Source: Brevibacterium sp. ZH18 | GTDB lineage: Bacteria > Actinomycetota > Actinomycetes > Actinomycetales > Brevibacteriaceae | Reading direction: 5' to 3' | Assembly: GCF_022748595.1 (NCBI RefSeq) | Contig: NZ_JALDSX010000016.1 | Location: forward strand, 1 to 64,000 | Length of the DNA stretch: 64,000 nucleotides | Part shown: positions 53,518 to 62,291 of the stretch, piece by piece | Numbering within the stretch: position 1 is the first letter of the stretch | How the letters are laid out: each line of letters opens with the position of its first letter | Position numbers and translations under genes: made by a program | The notes under the pieces: generated by a model | The model's input: the letters and a program-made list of their open reading frames with translations, nothing else | Databases searched by the model: none | What the model was told of the DNA's origin: nothing

Positions 53518-55323
53518 TCAACCGGCTGAGGCGAGCGCTCCTGCCAGGCTGGGGGTCGCCGCGATGAGGCGTTGCGTGTACTCCTCGCGCGGGTTCGCGT
53601 AGATGTCCTCGGTGGTACCGGATTCGACAATGTGCCCGTCCTTCATCACGATGATGTCCGAGCACAGATGCTGGACGACGCCCAGATCGTGGGAGACGAA
53701 GAGCAGCGTCAGTGCGTAGTCGTCGACGAGGTCGGTGAGCAGGTTGAGCACCTGAGCGCGCACCGAGACGTCGAGAGCGGAGACCGGTTCGTCGGCGATG
53801 AGGATCTGTGGTCGGGTCACGAGCGCTCGGGCGATGGAGATCCGCTGTCGCTGACCGCCGGAGAACTGGTGCGGATATCGTCGCATCGCAGCCGAGTCGA
53901 GGTCGACGGCGAGCAGCATCTCCTCGACGCGAGAGAGTCTTTCGTCTCGGCCCATTCCCCGCGCGATCAGGGGTTCGGAGACAATGTCCTCGACCCGCAT
54001 GCGAGGGTCGAGAGAGGCGAACGGATCCTGGAAGACGATCTGCAGGTTCTCACGCAGCGACCGCAGCGCCGAGGCACTGGCCGACTCGACGCGGACGTCG
54101 CCGACTCGCACATGTCCGGTGGTCGGTCTGTCGAGGCCCGAGAGGATGTTGAGCAGCGTCGACTTGCCCGAACCGGACTCCCCCACGATGCCGAGGCGCT
54201 GACCGGCCGAGACTCGGAAGCCGATGTCTTCGAGGGCCTGCACTTCAGAGCGCCGGCGAAGCGTGAGCCCCCGGGCCTTGTACAGCTTCGAGACTCCGGT
54301 GACCTCGATGAGCGGAGCAGACTGCCCTGTCAGTTCGGGCTCCCGCGCACGCGGACTGTCCACCGCACGTGTTCGTACACGTCCGCTCTCCCCCGCCGAG
54401 GCGGTCGTCGGCTCCACATCAGCATCGACGTTTTCGTCAGGGTTCGTCCCTGCCTCAGGGGGTGAGCCTGCTTCGCCAAGGGGCCCCGCATAGGCGAGGG
54501 CGGTCTTGAGCGTGAACAGCTTCCCGTTCGCGTCGGTGGCTTCGAGATCGGAGGAGGCCAGGAGACCGCGCGTGTACTCGTGCTGCGGATTCGTGAAGAT
54601 GTCGTGCACGCTTCCGGTCTCGACGATGCGACCGGAGTTCATGACGATGACCCGGTCGCAGACTCCCGCGACGACGGCCAGGTCGTGGGTGATGAACAGC
54701 AGTCCCGCCTCGACGGCGGCCACACGCTCGGCGATGAGGTCGAGCATGTGCTTCTGCACGGTCACGTCGAGTGCTGTGGTCGGTTCGTCGCAGATGAGCA
54801 GCCGCGGCGTATTCGCCAGCGCGATCGCGAGCATCACGCGCTGTCGCTGTCCACCCGACATCTGATGCGGATAGGCATAGCGGGCACCCTCCGGATCGGG
54901 CATGTGCACACTGGTGAGGAGCTCGAGGACCCGGCCGGGAACGGCACGGCGATCAGTGCTGCCGTGGATGCGCAGCGCCTCGGCGATCTGGTCCCCGATG
55001 CGCATCAGCGGATTGAGCGCGCTCATGGGCTCTTGGAAGACCATCGAGACGATGTCGGAGCGCATCCGCGCCAGCGTCCGCTCCTTCGCTTCGAGGACGT
55101 TTCCGGAAAATCCCGCCAGCGATACCGTCCCCGTGGCTCTGAGCTCTTCGGGCAGCAGGCCCATCACGGACTGCGCGGTCAGTGATTTCCCGGAGCCGGA
55201 TTCGCCGATGAGGCCGACCCGTTCTCCCGGCGCCAAGCTCAGGGACACGTCCTTGAGCACTGGCCCATCAGCTCCGGCCGGAGTGATCGTGAGGTCGCGG
55301 ACCTCGAGCAGGTTCTCAGCCAT
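53518..55323 (-). CDS. Dipeptide/oligopeptide ABC transporter, fused dual ATPase (DppD-DppF)
   Basis: A 601-residue protein with two ABC domains. NBD1: Walker A GESGSGKS at 40-47, LSGGQRQR signature and ICDEPTTALD. NBD2: GESGSGKST, FSGGQRQR and IADEPVSALD. Each ends with the oligopeptide-ABC region around EYTRGLLAS and EYTQRLIAA. The linker (about 285-345) is Glu/Ala/Ser-rich and carries the PTTASAGES dispersed repeat. ATG 55323 overlaps dppC by 8 bp and has GGAGG 8 nt upstream. Confidence 0.93.
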   Translation of the reverse strand: MAENLLEVRDLTITPAGADGPVLKDVSLSLAPGERVGLIGESGSGKSLTAQSVMGLLPEELRATGTVSLAGFSGNVLEAKERTLARMRSDIVSMVFQEPMSALNPLMRIGDQIAEALRIHGSTDRRAVPGRVLELLTSVHMPDPEGARYAYPHQMSGGQRQRVMLAIALANTPRLLICDEPTTALDVTVQKHMLDLIAERVAAVEAGLLFITHDLAVVAGVCDRVIVMNSGRIVETGSVHDIFTNPQHEYTRGLLASSDLEATDANGKLFTLKTALAYAGPLGEAGSPPEAGTNPDENVDADVEPTTASAGESGRVRTRAVDSPRAREPELTGQSAPLIEVTGVSKLYKARGLTLRRRSEVQALEDIGFRVSAGQRLGIVGESGSGKSTLLNILSGLDRPTTGHVRVGDVRVESASASALRSLRENLQIVFQDPFASLDPRMRVEDIVSEPLIARGMGRDERLSRVEEMLLAVDLDSAAMRRYPHQFSGGQRQRISIARALVTRPQILIADEPVSALDVSVRAQVLNLLTDLVDDYALTLLFVSHDLGVVQHLCSDIIVMKDGHIVESGTTEDIYANPREEYTQRLIAATPSLAGALASAG

Positions 55324-56347
55324 TGCCGCGGGCCTCCATCTTCGGATCGAATCGGTCGCGCAGCCCATCACCGAGCAGGTTGAACCCCAGCACGGCCAGG
55401 GCGATGAACAGTCCCGGCCACAGCGCGAGCCCCGGGTGGGTGGACAGGAACTGCTGGGACTCCTGGAGCATCCGCCCCCAGGACGGAACCGGAGCCTGGG
55501 TGCCGAGTCCCAGGAACGACAGCCCCGCCTCGGCGAGGATCGAGATCGCGAACGCCACGGAGGCCTGCACGATGACCATCCCGGCGATGTTCGGCAGGAC
55601 ATGGAAGAGGGCGATCGCGGGCACGCGACGGTTCGAGGCCCTGGCGGCCCGCACGTATTCGGAGCCGAGGACCTGCATCGTGCCGGACCGGGCCACGCGA
55701 GCGAACCCGGGAATCGCGGCGATCCCGACTGCGACCATGGCGGGACCGGTCCCGGGTTGGTAGACGGCGGCGAAGATGATCGCGAGCAGCAGAGCCGGGA
55801 ACGCGAGCAGGATATCGTTGGCGCGCATGATCACGGCCCCGATCCACGCGCCCCACGGATACTGGGCGAAGAGCGCCGCGATGACCCCGATGGGGGTGCC
55901 GATGAGCAGGGCGATGCCGACGGCCACGATCCCGACCATGAGCGTGATCCGCGCCCCGTACATAACCCAGGTCAAGGTGTCACGACCGAACATATCGGTG
56001 CCGAAGGGATGCTCGAGGCTCGAGGACTGCAGCCGGGCGACGGGATCGACGGCGCTCGGGTCGTACGGTGTCCAGAGGAAGGACACGAGGGCGAGCGCGA
56101 AGATGAGGATGACAAGGACGGCGCCGATGACCATGGACGCGTTGAGGCGCAGCAACGTCCGCTTGCGCTGGTCAACGCCAGTTCGTCTGCTCGGACGCAC
56201 GGCAGCTTCTGGCGCGGCGGTTCCCGGCGCAGTGGTTCCCGGCGCAGTGGTTCCCTCCGCCGAGGCTGCCGCGGGGATCCCGTCGGCGGTGACGACGTTG
56301 CGGGGGTTCGTCTCCCCCGACGAGGCGGGGCTCGGGTTCTGGCTCAT
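55316..56347 (-). CDS. dppC: Peptide ABC transporter permease DppC
   Basis: A 343-residue inner-membrane permease with an N-terminal OppC-type region, membrane segments and the EAA-loop MQVLGSEYVRAARASNRR. The first 60 residues are Ala/Thr/Pro-rich, with TAPG repeats and SPASSGET, not part of the family domain. ATG overlaps the dppB stop by 4 bp (ATGA). Confidence 0.93.
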   Translation of the reverse strand: MSQNPSPASSGETNPRNVVTADGIPAAASAEGTTAPGTTAPGTAAPEAAVRPSRRTGVDQRKRTLLRLNASMVIGAVLVILIFALALVSFLWTPYDPSAVDPVARLQSSSLEHPFGTDMFGRDTLTWVMYGARITLMVGIVAVGIALLIGTPIGVIAALFAQYPWGAWIGAVIMRANDILLAFPALLLAIIFAAVYQPGTGPAMVAVGIAAIPGFARVARSGTMQVLGSEYVRAARASNRRVPAIALFHVLPNIAGMVIVQASVAFAISILAEAGLSFLGLGTQAPVPSWGRMLQESQQFLSTHPGLALWPGLFIALAVLGFNLLGDGLRDRFDPKMEARGNG

Positions 56348-57291
56348 GCGGCGGTCCTGATCCGGGGGTCGATGATCGGGTAGAGGACATCGACGATGAG
56401 GTTGATGACGAGTACGAGCAGGACGAGGACCATGACGATGCCCTGGACTGCGACGAGGTCGCGGTTGGCCACAGCGCGGACGAGTTCCGAGCCGATGCCG
56501 GGGATGACGAAGATCTGCTCGATGATCACGGCCCCGACGAGCAGAGTCGCCAGTTGGACGCCGGCGACCGTGACGACGGGAATCGCGGCGTTGCGCAGAC
56601 CGTGGACGAACAGTGCCTTGGTCCGTGTCAGGCCTTTGGCCCGGGCGGTGCGGATATAGTCCTCGCGCATGACGTCGAGGACCGCTGAGCGCACATAGCG
56701 GGTGAGGATCGCGGCCTGGACGAGTGCCAGCGACACGACCGGCAGGACCAGTCGGACGAGGAATCCGCCCACCCCCTCGACCGGGGCCATCCATCCCTGG
56801 GACGGGAACCAGCCGAGGGTGAGTGAGAAGACCATGACGAGGATGATCGCTGCAAGGAAGTTCGGCACGGCGATGCCGATCTGGCTCAGGGCAGAGATCG
56901 TCACGCCGATCCAGTTGCGCTGCTCGAGTGCGGCGAAGGTGCCCAGCGGCACGGCGATGAGGATCGCGAGCACGATCGAGGCGATGACGAGGATCCCGGT
57001 GACCTGGACGCTGCCGACGATGACAGGAGTGATCGCAGCTCCGGTGACGTACGAGGTGCCGAAGTCGCCTGTCAGCATTCCGCCCATCCAGTCGAAGTAC
57101 CGGAGGACAGGCGGCTGGTCGAGTCCGTACTGGGCTTCGAGCGCCGCCACCGCCTCAGGTGTGGCGTTCGTTCCCAGGGCGACCTGCGCGGCATTGCCAG
57201 GCAGAAGGCTCATCAGGGCGAACACCGCCACCGAGGCGACGATCAGTGACAGTGCGAACTGGAGTGCGCGATTGGCCACATAGGTGATCAT
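56344..57291 (-). CDS. dppB: Peptide ABC transporter permease DppB
   Basis: A 315-residue permease, six membrane segments, with the N-terminal signature LPGNAAQVALGTNATPE and YGLDQPPVLRYFDWMGGMLTGDFGTSY, and EAA loop DVMREDYIRTARAKGLTRTKAL. It starts 13 bp after the binding-protein gene. It forms the channel with DppC. Confidence 0.94.
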   Translation of the reverse strand: MITYVANRALQFALSLIVASVAVFALMSLLPGNAAQVALGTNATPEAVAALEAQYGLDQPPVLRYFDWMGGMLTGDFGTSYVTGAAITPVIVGSVQVTGILVIASIVLAILIAVPLGTFAALEQRNWIGVTISALSQIGIAVPNFLAAIILVMVFSLTLGWFPSQGWMAPVEGVGGFLVRLVLPVVSLALVQAAILTRYVRSAVLDVMREDYIRTARAKGLTRTKALFVHGLRNAAIPVVTVAGVQLATLLVGAVIIEQIFVIPGIGSELVRAVANRDLVAVQGIVMVLVLLVLVINLIVDVLYPIIDPRIRTAA

Positions 57292-57304
57292 GGACGACGA
57301 CGGC

Positions 57305-58807
57305 TCAGTTCCAGCTCAGATCCGCGATCCGGAAGGCATCGGAGACCCTGTTGGCGGGGATTCCGCTGACATCGGACTTCGCGATGACGAGGTTCGGGAA
57401 GAGGAACAGGAAGTCCGACGCTGCGTCATCGGTGATGGTCTTCGCGATGTCCTTCATTCCCGAGATGTATTCCTCTTCGGTTCCGGTGTCTGCCTTCTCC
57501 GCGATCTTCTTGATCTTCGAATCGTCGTAGCCGATGTAGTAGTCCTTCGAGAACACGGTGAGGATGTCACGCGGTTCGGCATGGTTGATCACAGACATGT
57601 CGAAGTCGTGCTTCGTGAACGTCTTGTCCAACCACACTGCGGGGAACTCCTGCGTCTTGATGTCGGCCTTGAGACCGACGGCTTCAAGCTGGGAGGACAC
57701 GATCTCGGAGATCGCCTTCGCATACGGCAGGTTCGGGACGGTGAAGGTGAACTTCTCCCCCGCGATGCCTGCCTCGCTGACAAGGTCCTTGGCCTTCTGC
57801 GGGTCGTACTTCCAGACACCTGTCAGATCTTCGTAATAGGGATCGGTGGGCGGGACCATCGAACCGATGAGTTCACCGTAGCCAGCCCAGGCCGTGTCGA
57901 GCACCGCTTTGCGATCGACGGCGTACATGACGGCTTCGCGGGCCTTCTTGTCCTTGAAGATGCCCTTCGCGTTGTTCATCGACAGCACGACTTCGCCGTT
58001 CGTGGTGCCGGAGATGATCTGGTAGTCCTTGCTCTGGAATTCGCCGGCCAGCTCTGGGGCTTGGAGGTTCGAGACGACGTCGATCTCTCCGGACTTCAGG
58101 GCGTTCGAAGCGGAGACCGCGTCCTTGAAGTATTTGAACTCTACGTTCTTGACCTTGGGCTTCTCGCCCCAGTAGTCGTCCCTGGCTGCGAAGTCGATCG
58201 ACTGCCCGCGGGTGAACTTCTCGATGGCGTAGGGTCCTGTGCCGATGGCAGTGTTTGACAGGTCGCCGGTGCCCTGGGTGTCGAAGACCGCTCCGACGAG
58301 GCTGGTGAGGTTGAACAGCCAAGTGTTCGACGGCTTCTTCAGCGCGATCTCGACCGTGAGATCGTCAGGGGTCTTGATCGAGTCGACGATGTCCATCTTC
58401 GACTTCAGCGCGTTCTTCCAGTCCTTCTGCACCCGCTCGTAGGAGAACTTCACGTCCTCGCTGGTCAGGTCGGAGCCGTCGGAGAACTTCACGCCGTCCT
58501 GCAGGTGGAAGGTATAGGTCTTGCGGTCATCGGAGATGTCCCAGTCCTTGGCCAGCGCCGGCTGGATCTCCCCGTCGCCGTCAACGCGGACCAGTGATTC
58601 GTAGACGTTCTCCATCAGCGCCTCGGGAATCGCCACCCCCGAGGTGGACGTGAAGTCGAGGTTCGCCGGCTCAGCAGTGAACGCGATGGTCATCGAGTCC
58701 TTCTTCGCTGACTCACCGGAATCCGAAGCCCCTGCGGAGCAGGCTGTCAGGAATAGGCTGGAGGCAGCCGCAGCTGCCACCCACATCTTGAAGCGCGGAG
58801 TCTTCAT
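57305..58807 (-). CDS. Peptide ABC transporter substrate-binding lipoprotein (SBP family 5)
   Basis: A 500-residue lipoprotein with signal MKTPRFKMWV and lipobox LTAC (Cys23). Family 5 features: EPANLDF near the start, ALAKDWDISDDRKTYTFHLQDGVKFSDG, YWGEKPKVKNVEFKYF and REAVMYAVDRKAV. It captures peptide- or amine-type solutes outside the membrane for DppBC. ATG 58807 has AAGGAGAG. First gene of the operon; regulatory palindrome CTCACC-A-GGTGAG lies 76 bp upstream. Confidence 0.94.
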   Translation of the reverse strand: MKTPRFKMWVAAAAASSLFLTACSAGASDSGESAKKDSMTIAFTAEPANLDFTSTSGVAIPEALMENVYESLVRVDGDGEIQPALAKDWDISDDRKTYTFHLQDGVKFSDGSDLTSEDVKFSYERVQKDWKNALKSKMDIVDSIKTPDDLTVEIALKKPSNTWLFNLTSLVGAVFDTQGTGDLSNTAIGTGPYAIEKFTRGQSIDFAARDDYWGEKPKVKNVEFKYFKDAVSASNALKSGEIDVVSNLQAPELAGEFQSKDYQIISGTTNGEVVLSMNNAKGIFKDKKAREAVMYAVDRKAVLDTAWAGYGELIGSMVPPTDPYYEDLTGVWKYDPQKAKDLVSEAGIAGEKFTFTVPNLPYAKAISEIVSSQLEAVGLKADIKTQEFPAVWLDKTFTKHDFDMSVINHAEPRDILTVFSKDYYIGYDDSKIKKIAEKADTGTEEEYISGMKDIAKTITDDAASDFLFLFPNLVIAKSDVSGIPANRVSDAFRIADLSWN

Positions 58808-58882
58808 TGCTCTCCTTGTTTTCACACACCAGAACCGGGGAATCCACATTCGCTCACCGGCATCGTCAGTTTAGCCGAAGTT

Positions 58883-58895
58883 CTCACCAGGTGAG
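58883..58895. promoter_or_regulatory. CTCACC-A-GGTGAG palindrome upstream of the dpp operon
   Basis: Perfect 6-bp arms with one central base, 76 bp before the binding-protein start. Candidate operator for the peptide transporter. Confidence 0.4.
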
Positions 58896-58928
58896 GCGGG
58901 AGTGCTCATATCGTGGCGAGGCAGTGAC

Positions 58929-58962
58929 TCGGCCCGGACACACGCGAGTGCATCCGGGCCGA
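58929..58962 (-). terminator. Terminator after rdgB
   Basis: Perfect 10-bp arms TCGGCCCGGA/TCCGGGCCGA with a 14-nt loop, 90 bp past the rdgB stop and upstream of the dpp operon. Confidence 0.75.
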
Positions 58963-59028
58963 ATGGCGCGAAACCGGGCTGTCAGGACCGGACATCAATC
59001 ACGGTCACAGGACCCACAGAGTCTGGTC

Positions 59029-59063
59029 TCAGAGCCCTGCAGAATTTGGGGTCAGAGCCCTGC
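59029..59063. repeat. 12-bp direct repeat, 23-bp period
   Basis: TCAGAGCCCTGC occurs at 59029-59040 and 59052-59063. The second copy includes the rdgB stop codon. Confidence 0.8.
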
Positions 59064-59657
59064 TTGGGTCGAGAGGATCGCAGCCAGTTTGTCGAAGGCG
59101 ATCTTCCGATGCGAGCGAGCGTTCTTCTCCTCGGCCGACATCTGTGCGGCACTGAAGTCTGACCCCTCAGGGACGAAGATCGGATCGTAGCCGAAGCCGT
59201 TGGCTCCTGCCGGCGCCGTGGCCAACCGTCCGGGCATGACACCCTCGGCGGAGAACTCTCGCCCATCGGCGGTCACGGCTGCGGCCGCGCAGCGGAACTG
59301 GGCTCCGCGATGCTCAGCGGAGATGTCGCTCAACTGGGCCAGGAGCAGTTCGAGATTGGCTTTGTCGTCCCCATGGCTGCCCGACCACCGGGCAGAGAAG
59401 ATCCCCGGCGCCCCGCCGAGTACGTCGACGGCGATCCCCGAATCATCGGCGATCGACGTCAGCCCGGTGGCGGCAGCGGCAGCACGGGCCTTGATGAGAG
59501 CATTCTCAGCGAACGTGACTCCGGTTTCCGCGACATCATCGAGTCCCGCCTCGGCGGCGGTCCTGACTTCGGTGTCCTCCCCGAGCACCGGAAGGAGGAT
59601 CGCGAGGAGTTCGCGCTTCTTCCCTTCGTTGTGGGTGGCCAGCACGAAGGTGGTCAT
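59052..59657 (-). CDS. rdgB: RdgB/HAM1 non-canonical purine NTP pyrophosphatase
   Basis: A 201-residue enzyme hydrolysing ITP, dITP and XTP. Substrate motif [11 protein letters not shown] at 7-17, [27 protein letters not shown] and the C-terminal GYDPIFVP and SHRKIAF regions are all present. ATG overlaps the rph stop by 4 bp; rph-rdgB is a conserved pair. Confidence 0.97.
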   Translation of the reverse strand: MTTFVLATHNEGKKRELLAILLPVLGEDTEVRTAAEAGLDDVAETGVTFAENALIKARAAAAATGLTSIADDSGIAVDVLGGAPGIFSARWSGSHGDDKANLELLLAQLSDISAEHRGAQFRCAAAAVTADGREFSAEGVMPGRLATAPAGANGFGYDPIFVPEGSDFSAAQMSAEEKNARSHRKIAFDKLAAILSTQAGL

Positions 59658-60376
59658 GCGCTCAGGACCTCGGTCTGGATGCGGGTGAGGTCGGTGCAGC
59701 CCTTCGTTGCGAGATCGAGGAGGTGGCCCAGTTCCTCGCGGTCGAAGGGCGCGCCCTCGGCCGTGCCCTGGACCTCGACGAACTTGCCGCTGCCGGTCAT
59801 GACGACGTTCATGTCGGTCTCTGCGCGCGAGTCCTCGACGTACGGCAGGTCGAGCATGGGTTCGCCGTCGATGATGCCGACGCTGATCGCGGAGATCGAA
59901 TCCTTGATCGGGTTGTTCGCAGCGGGAATGATTCCGGTCGAACGGCCCTTCTCGATCGCGTCGACGAGAGCCACGTAGGCGCCGGTGATCGAGGCAGTGC
60001 GGGTGCCGCCATCGGCCTGGAGGACATCGCAGTCAAGGACGAGCGTGTTCTCGCCGAGCTTGTCGAGGTCGATGACCGCGCGCAGGCTGCGGCCGATGAG
60101 GCGGGAGATCTCGTGGGTGCGACCGCCCAGTTTGCCCTTGACGGATTCGCGGGTGTTGCGGGAATCGGTGGCACGCGGGAGCATCGCGTATTCGGCGGTG
60201 ACCCAGCCGCGACCCTGGCCTTTGAGCCACCGGGGCACGCCTGCGGTCAGAGAAGCCGCGCAGAGTACGCGGGTGTTGCCGAACTCGATCAGCGCCGATC
60301 CTTCGGCGGTGTTGATCCAGTTGCGGGTGATTGTCACTTCGCGGAGTTGATCAGCGAGTCGTCCGTCTGCGCGCAC
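59654..60376 (-). CDS. rph: Ribonuclease PH
   Basis: A 240-residue phosphorolytic 3'-5' exoribonuclease that trims tRNA ends. Intact family motifs: [58 protein letters not shown] and [19 protein letters not shown]. Not truncated (as the E. coli K-12 copy is). GTG start at 60376 behind AGAGG. Confidence 0.97.
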   Translation of the reverse strand: MRADGRLADQLREVTITRNWINTAEGSALIEFGNTRVLCAASLTAGVPRWLKGQGRGWVTAEYAMLPRATDSRNTRESVKGKLGGRTHEISRLIGRSLRAVIDLDKLGENTLVLDCDVLQADGGTRTASITGAYVALVDAIEKGRSTGIIPAANNPIKDSISAISVGIIDGEPMLDLPYVEDSRAETDMNVVMTGSGKFVEVQGTAEGAPFDREELGHLLDLATKGCTDLTRIQTEVLSA

Positions 60377-60440
60377 TGTGTGCCTCTTTCGGTTGTCGGT
60401 TCTGTTCTCTGTTTCCAGTTTTTCAAGTTCTGCTGCGAAG

Positions 60441-60500
60441 CTCAGCCGGTCTCGACTGAGCCGGTCTCAGCTCAGCCAGTCTCGACTCAGCCAGTATGCT
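60441..60500. repeat. 15-bp imperfect tandem repeat, four copies
   Basis: Units CTCAGCCGGTCTCGA, CTGAGCCGGTCTCAG, CTCAGCCAGTCTCGA and CTCAGCCAGTATGCT lie between the metallo-beta-lactamase-fold gene and rph. Confidence 0.9.
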
Positions 60501-60536
60501 CTGAGCTCACACGGTCCGGCCTCGATCGGTTCGGTC

Positions 60537-61358
60537 TCACACTGTCCAACTGGTCTCAGGTTTGGCCAGTTCGATGGGCCCACGGTATTCCCGGGCGGCC
60601 TCGCCGCGGACGATCGAGCAATCCGTCCACGAAGGGATGTGGGTGAGCACGAGGGACTTGACGTCGGCGGCCTGAGCCACACGACCGGCGCGCTTGCCCG
60701 TGAGGTGGATGCCCCGAGCGGTGTCGCGGTCCTCCTGGAACGCGGCTTCGCAGAGGAAGATGTCGGCCCCGCGAGCTGCCTCGACGAGGTTGTCGCATTC
60801 GTCGCTGTCGCCTGAGTAGGTGATGACGGAGCCGTTGGCGTCCGTGATCCTCAGCGCGTAGGCCTCGACCGGGTGGTCGACGAGGAAGCTCTCGACCTTC
60901 AAGGAGCCGATCTGGTGGCTCGTGCCGTGGTCGATGTCGAAGAACTCGAACGCATGGCTGAGATCGGCGTGGTCGCCTTCGTCGGCGATCGGCGACTTCC
61001 CCGGATCGGTGTAGTAAGCGCGTGAGAGTCGTTCCTGGGCACCCGGAGGAGCATAGATCGAAGTCCGGGTCCGGATGGTTCCGGTGTCGGAGACATTGCC
61101 GTTGAAGAACTTCGGGTCGTAGCAGTGCTTGACGTAGAGACCTGTCACGTCCATGCAGTGGTCCGGGTGCAGGTGGCTGAGCACGATGGCGCTGAGTGAG
61201 TCCGTATCGACGGCGCGCTGGAGTGGACTCAGCGCACCCGAACCGAGATCGAGCACGATGCGCGTCGGCGACGCCTCATCGGTCTCGATGAGGTAGCAGC
61301 TGGCTGCCGAGTACGGGCCGGGGAACGACCCGGCGGTGCCGATTGCGGTGAGTTTCAT
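60537..61358 (-). CDS. MBL-fold metallohydrolase
   Basis: A 273-residue protein with the metal site HLHPDH at 62-67, YSGDSDECDNL, and LTHIPSW, near the RNase Z/phosphodiesterase branch. The M. tuberculosis neighbour of rphA at the same position, Rv1339, is an atypical cyclic-nucleotide phosphodiesterase; that identity here is inferred from position and fold. ATG overlaps the DUF2017 stop by 4 bp. Confidence 0.9.
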   Translation of the reverse strand: MKLTAIGTAGSFPGPYSAASCYLIETDEASPTRIVLDLGSGALSPLQRAVDTDSLSAIVLSHLHPDHCMDVTGLYVKHCYDPKFFNGNVSDTGTIRTRTSIYAPPGAQERLSRAYYTDPGKSPIADEGDHADLSHAFEFFDIDHGTSHQIGSLKVESFLVDHPVEAYALRITDANGSVITYSGDSDECDNLVEAARGADIFLCEAAFQEDRDTARGIHLTGKRAGRVAQAADVKSLVLTHIPSWTDCSIVRGEAAREYRGPIELAKPETSWTV

Positions 61359-61930
61359 TCCTCGTCATTCCCTTCCAGGTCAGCCAGCAGTGTTGTTGTG
61401 AGTCGGTCCTGGATCCAGGTTACGAAGTCGTACAGAGTCAGAGTCAGGTCTTCGGATTCGTCGAGCTCTGACCGGTGGGCGTACTTGTCCTCCTGCGCCT
61501 CTTCGGTGTCGATTCCGAGGCGGACGGCGAGGACCAGACGCAGATCATTGAGTCCCTTCATCCAGGCCAGCACCTCGTCACGGGACAGGGTGATCGGAGA
61601 CGATCGGCTCAGCCCATTGAGCACGATGCGCACATTGTGGGCCTTCGCCTGCTGGAGGTCGAACTCGGTGAGGCGCCGGAACTCCTCGGAGCGCTCTTCG
61701 TCCTCCGGGTCGACGTCGGGGAAGAGCCGCAGCAGTGCCGGATCGTCCGGACGCGGCCTATCCACCATGCCGAGTCGGGCTTCCCAGTTCTCGGAATCGG
61801 GGCGATCGCTCCCGTCGTCGTCCTCGGCCAGCAGGGCGGCCAGGTCGGTGAAGACAGTGAGCATGAGGGTTCGTTCGTTGTCCTCGAGCTTGAGGACGAC
61901 ATCGTCCCCGCGAGCATCAATGGCTGCCAT
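61355..61930 (-). CDS. DUF2017 family protein
   Basis: A 191-residue, acidic, helical cytosolic protein of a family confined to actinobacteria and found next to clpS. Features: LEDNERTLMLTVFTDLAALL near residue 15, RLFPD, EEFRRLTEFDLQ and WMKGLNDLRLVLAVRLGI. Function unknown; linkage to clpS suggests a part in regulated proteolysis (inference). It starts 3 nt after the clpS stop. Confidence 0.9.
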   Translation of the reverse strand: MAAIDARGDDVVLKLEDNERTLMLTVFTDLAALLAEDDDGSDRPDSENWEARLGMVDRPRPDDPALLRLFPDVDPEDEERSEEFRRLTEFDLQQAKAHNVRIVLNGLSRSSPITLSRDEVLAWMKGLNDLRLVLAVRLGIDTEEAQEDKYAHRSELDESEDLTLTLYDFVTWIQDRLTTTLLADLEGNDEE

Positions 61931-61933
61931 GTG

Positions 61934-62239
61934 TCAGACGGATCCTGATTCGGGTTGGCACGCGGCCCACAGGCCGTATTCGTGCATGGCTTGGGTGTCC
62001 CTCTCCATGGCTTCTCGCCCGCCGGTGGCCACGACGGACCGTCCCTTCTCATGGACTTCGAGCATCAGCGACTCAGCTTTCTCGGACGAATAGCCGAAAT
62101 AGCTCTGGAACACGTAGCTGACGTAGCTCATCAGGTTGACCGGGTCGTTGAAGACGACGGTCTTCCAGGGCTTCGCCAGGTCCTGGGCAGGTCGGACGTC
62201 GACCTCTGGTTCCAGGACAGGAGTCGTTGGATTGCTCAC
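61934..62239 (-). CDS. clpS: ATP-dependent Clp protease adaptor ClpS
   Basis: A 101-residue adaptor delivering N-degron substrates to ClpAP/ClpCP. Core W-KTVVFNDPVNLMSYVSYVF, GYSSEKAESLMLEVHEKGRSVV and EYGLWA are intact. GTG 62239. First gene of the clpS-DUF2017-MBL-(rph-rdgB) set and divergent from pncB. Confidence 0.95.
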   Translation of the reverse strand: MSNPTTPVLEPEVDVRPAQDLAKPWKTVVFNDPVNLMSYVSYVFQSYFGYSSEKAESLMLEVHEKGRSVVATGGREAMERDTQAMHEYGLWAACQPESGSV

Positions 62240-62278
62240 GTTTCCACCTTACGGCAGAACACTGACGCTGTCGTGACG

Positions 62279-62284
62279 TAAGAT
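62279..62284 (+). promoter_or_regulatory. -10 hexamer TAAGAT, leaderless pncB promoter
   Basis: TAAGAT ends 7 nt before the pncB ATG with no ribosome site in between. Confidence 0.55.
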
Positions 62285-62291
62285 CGCGCCT

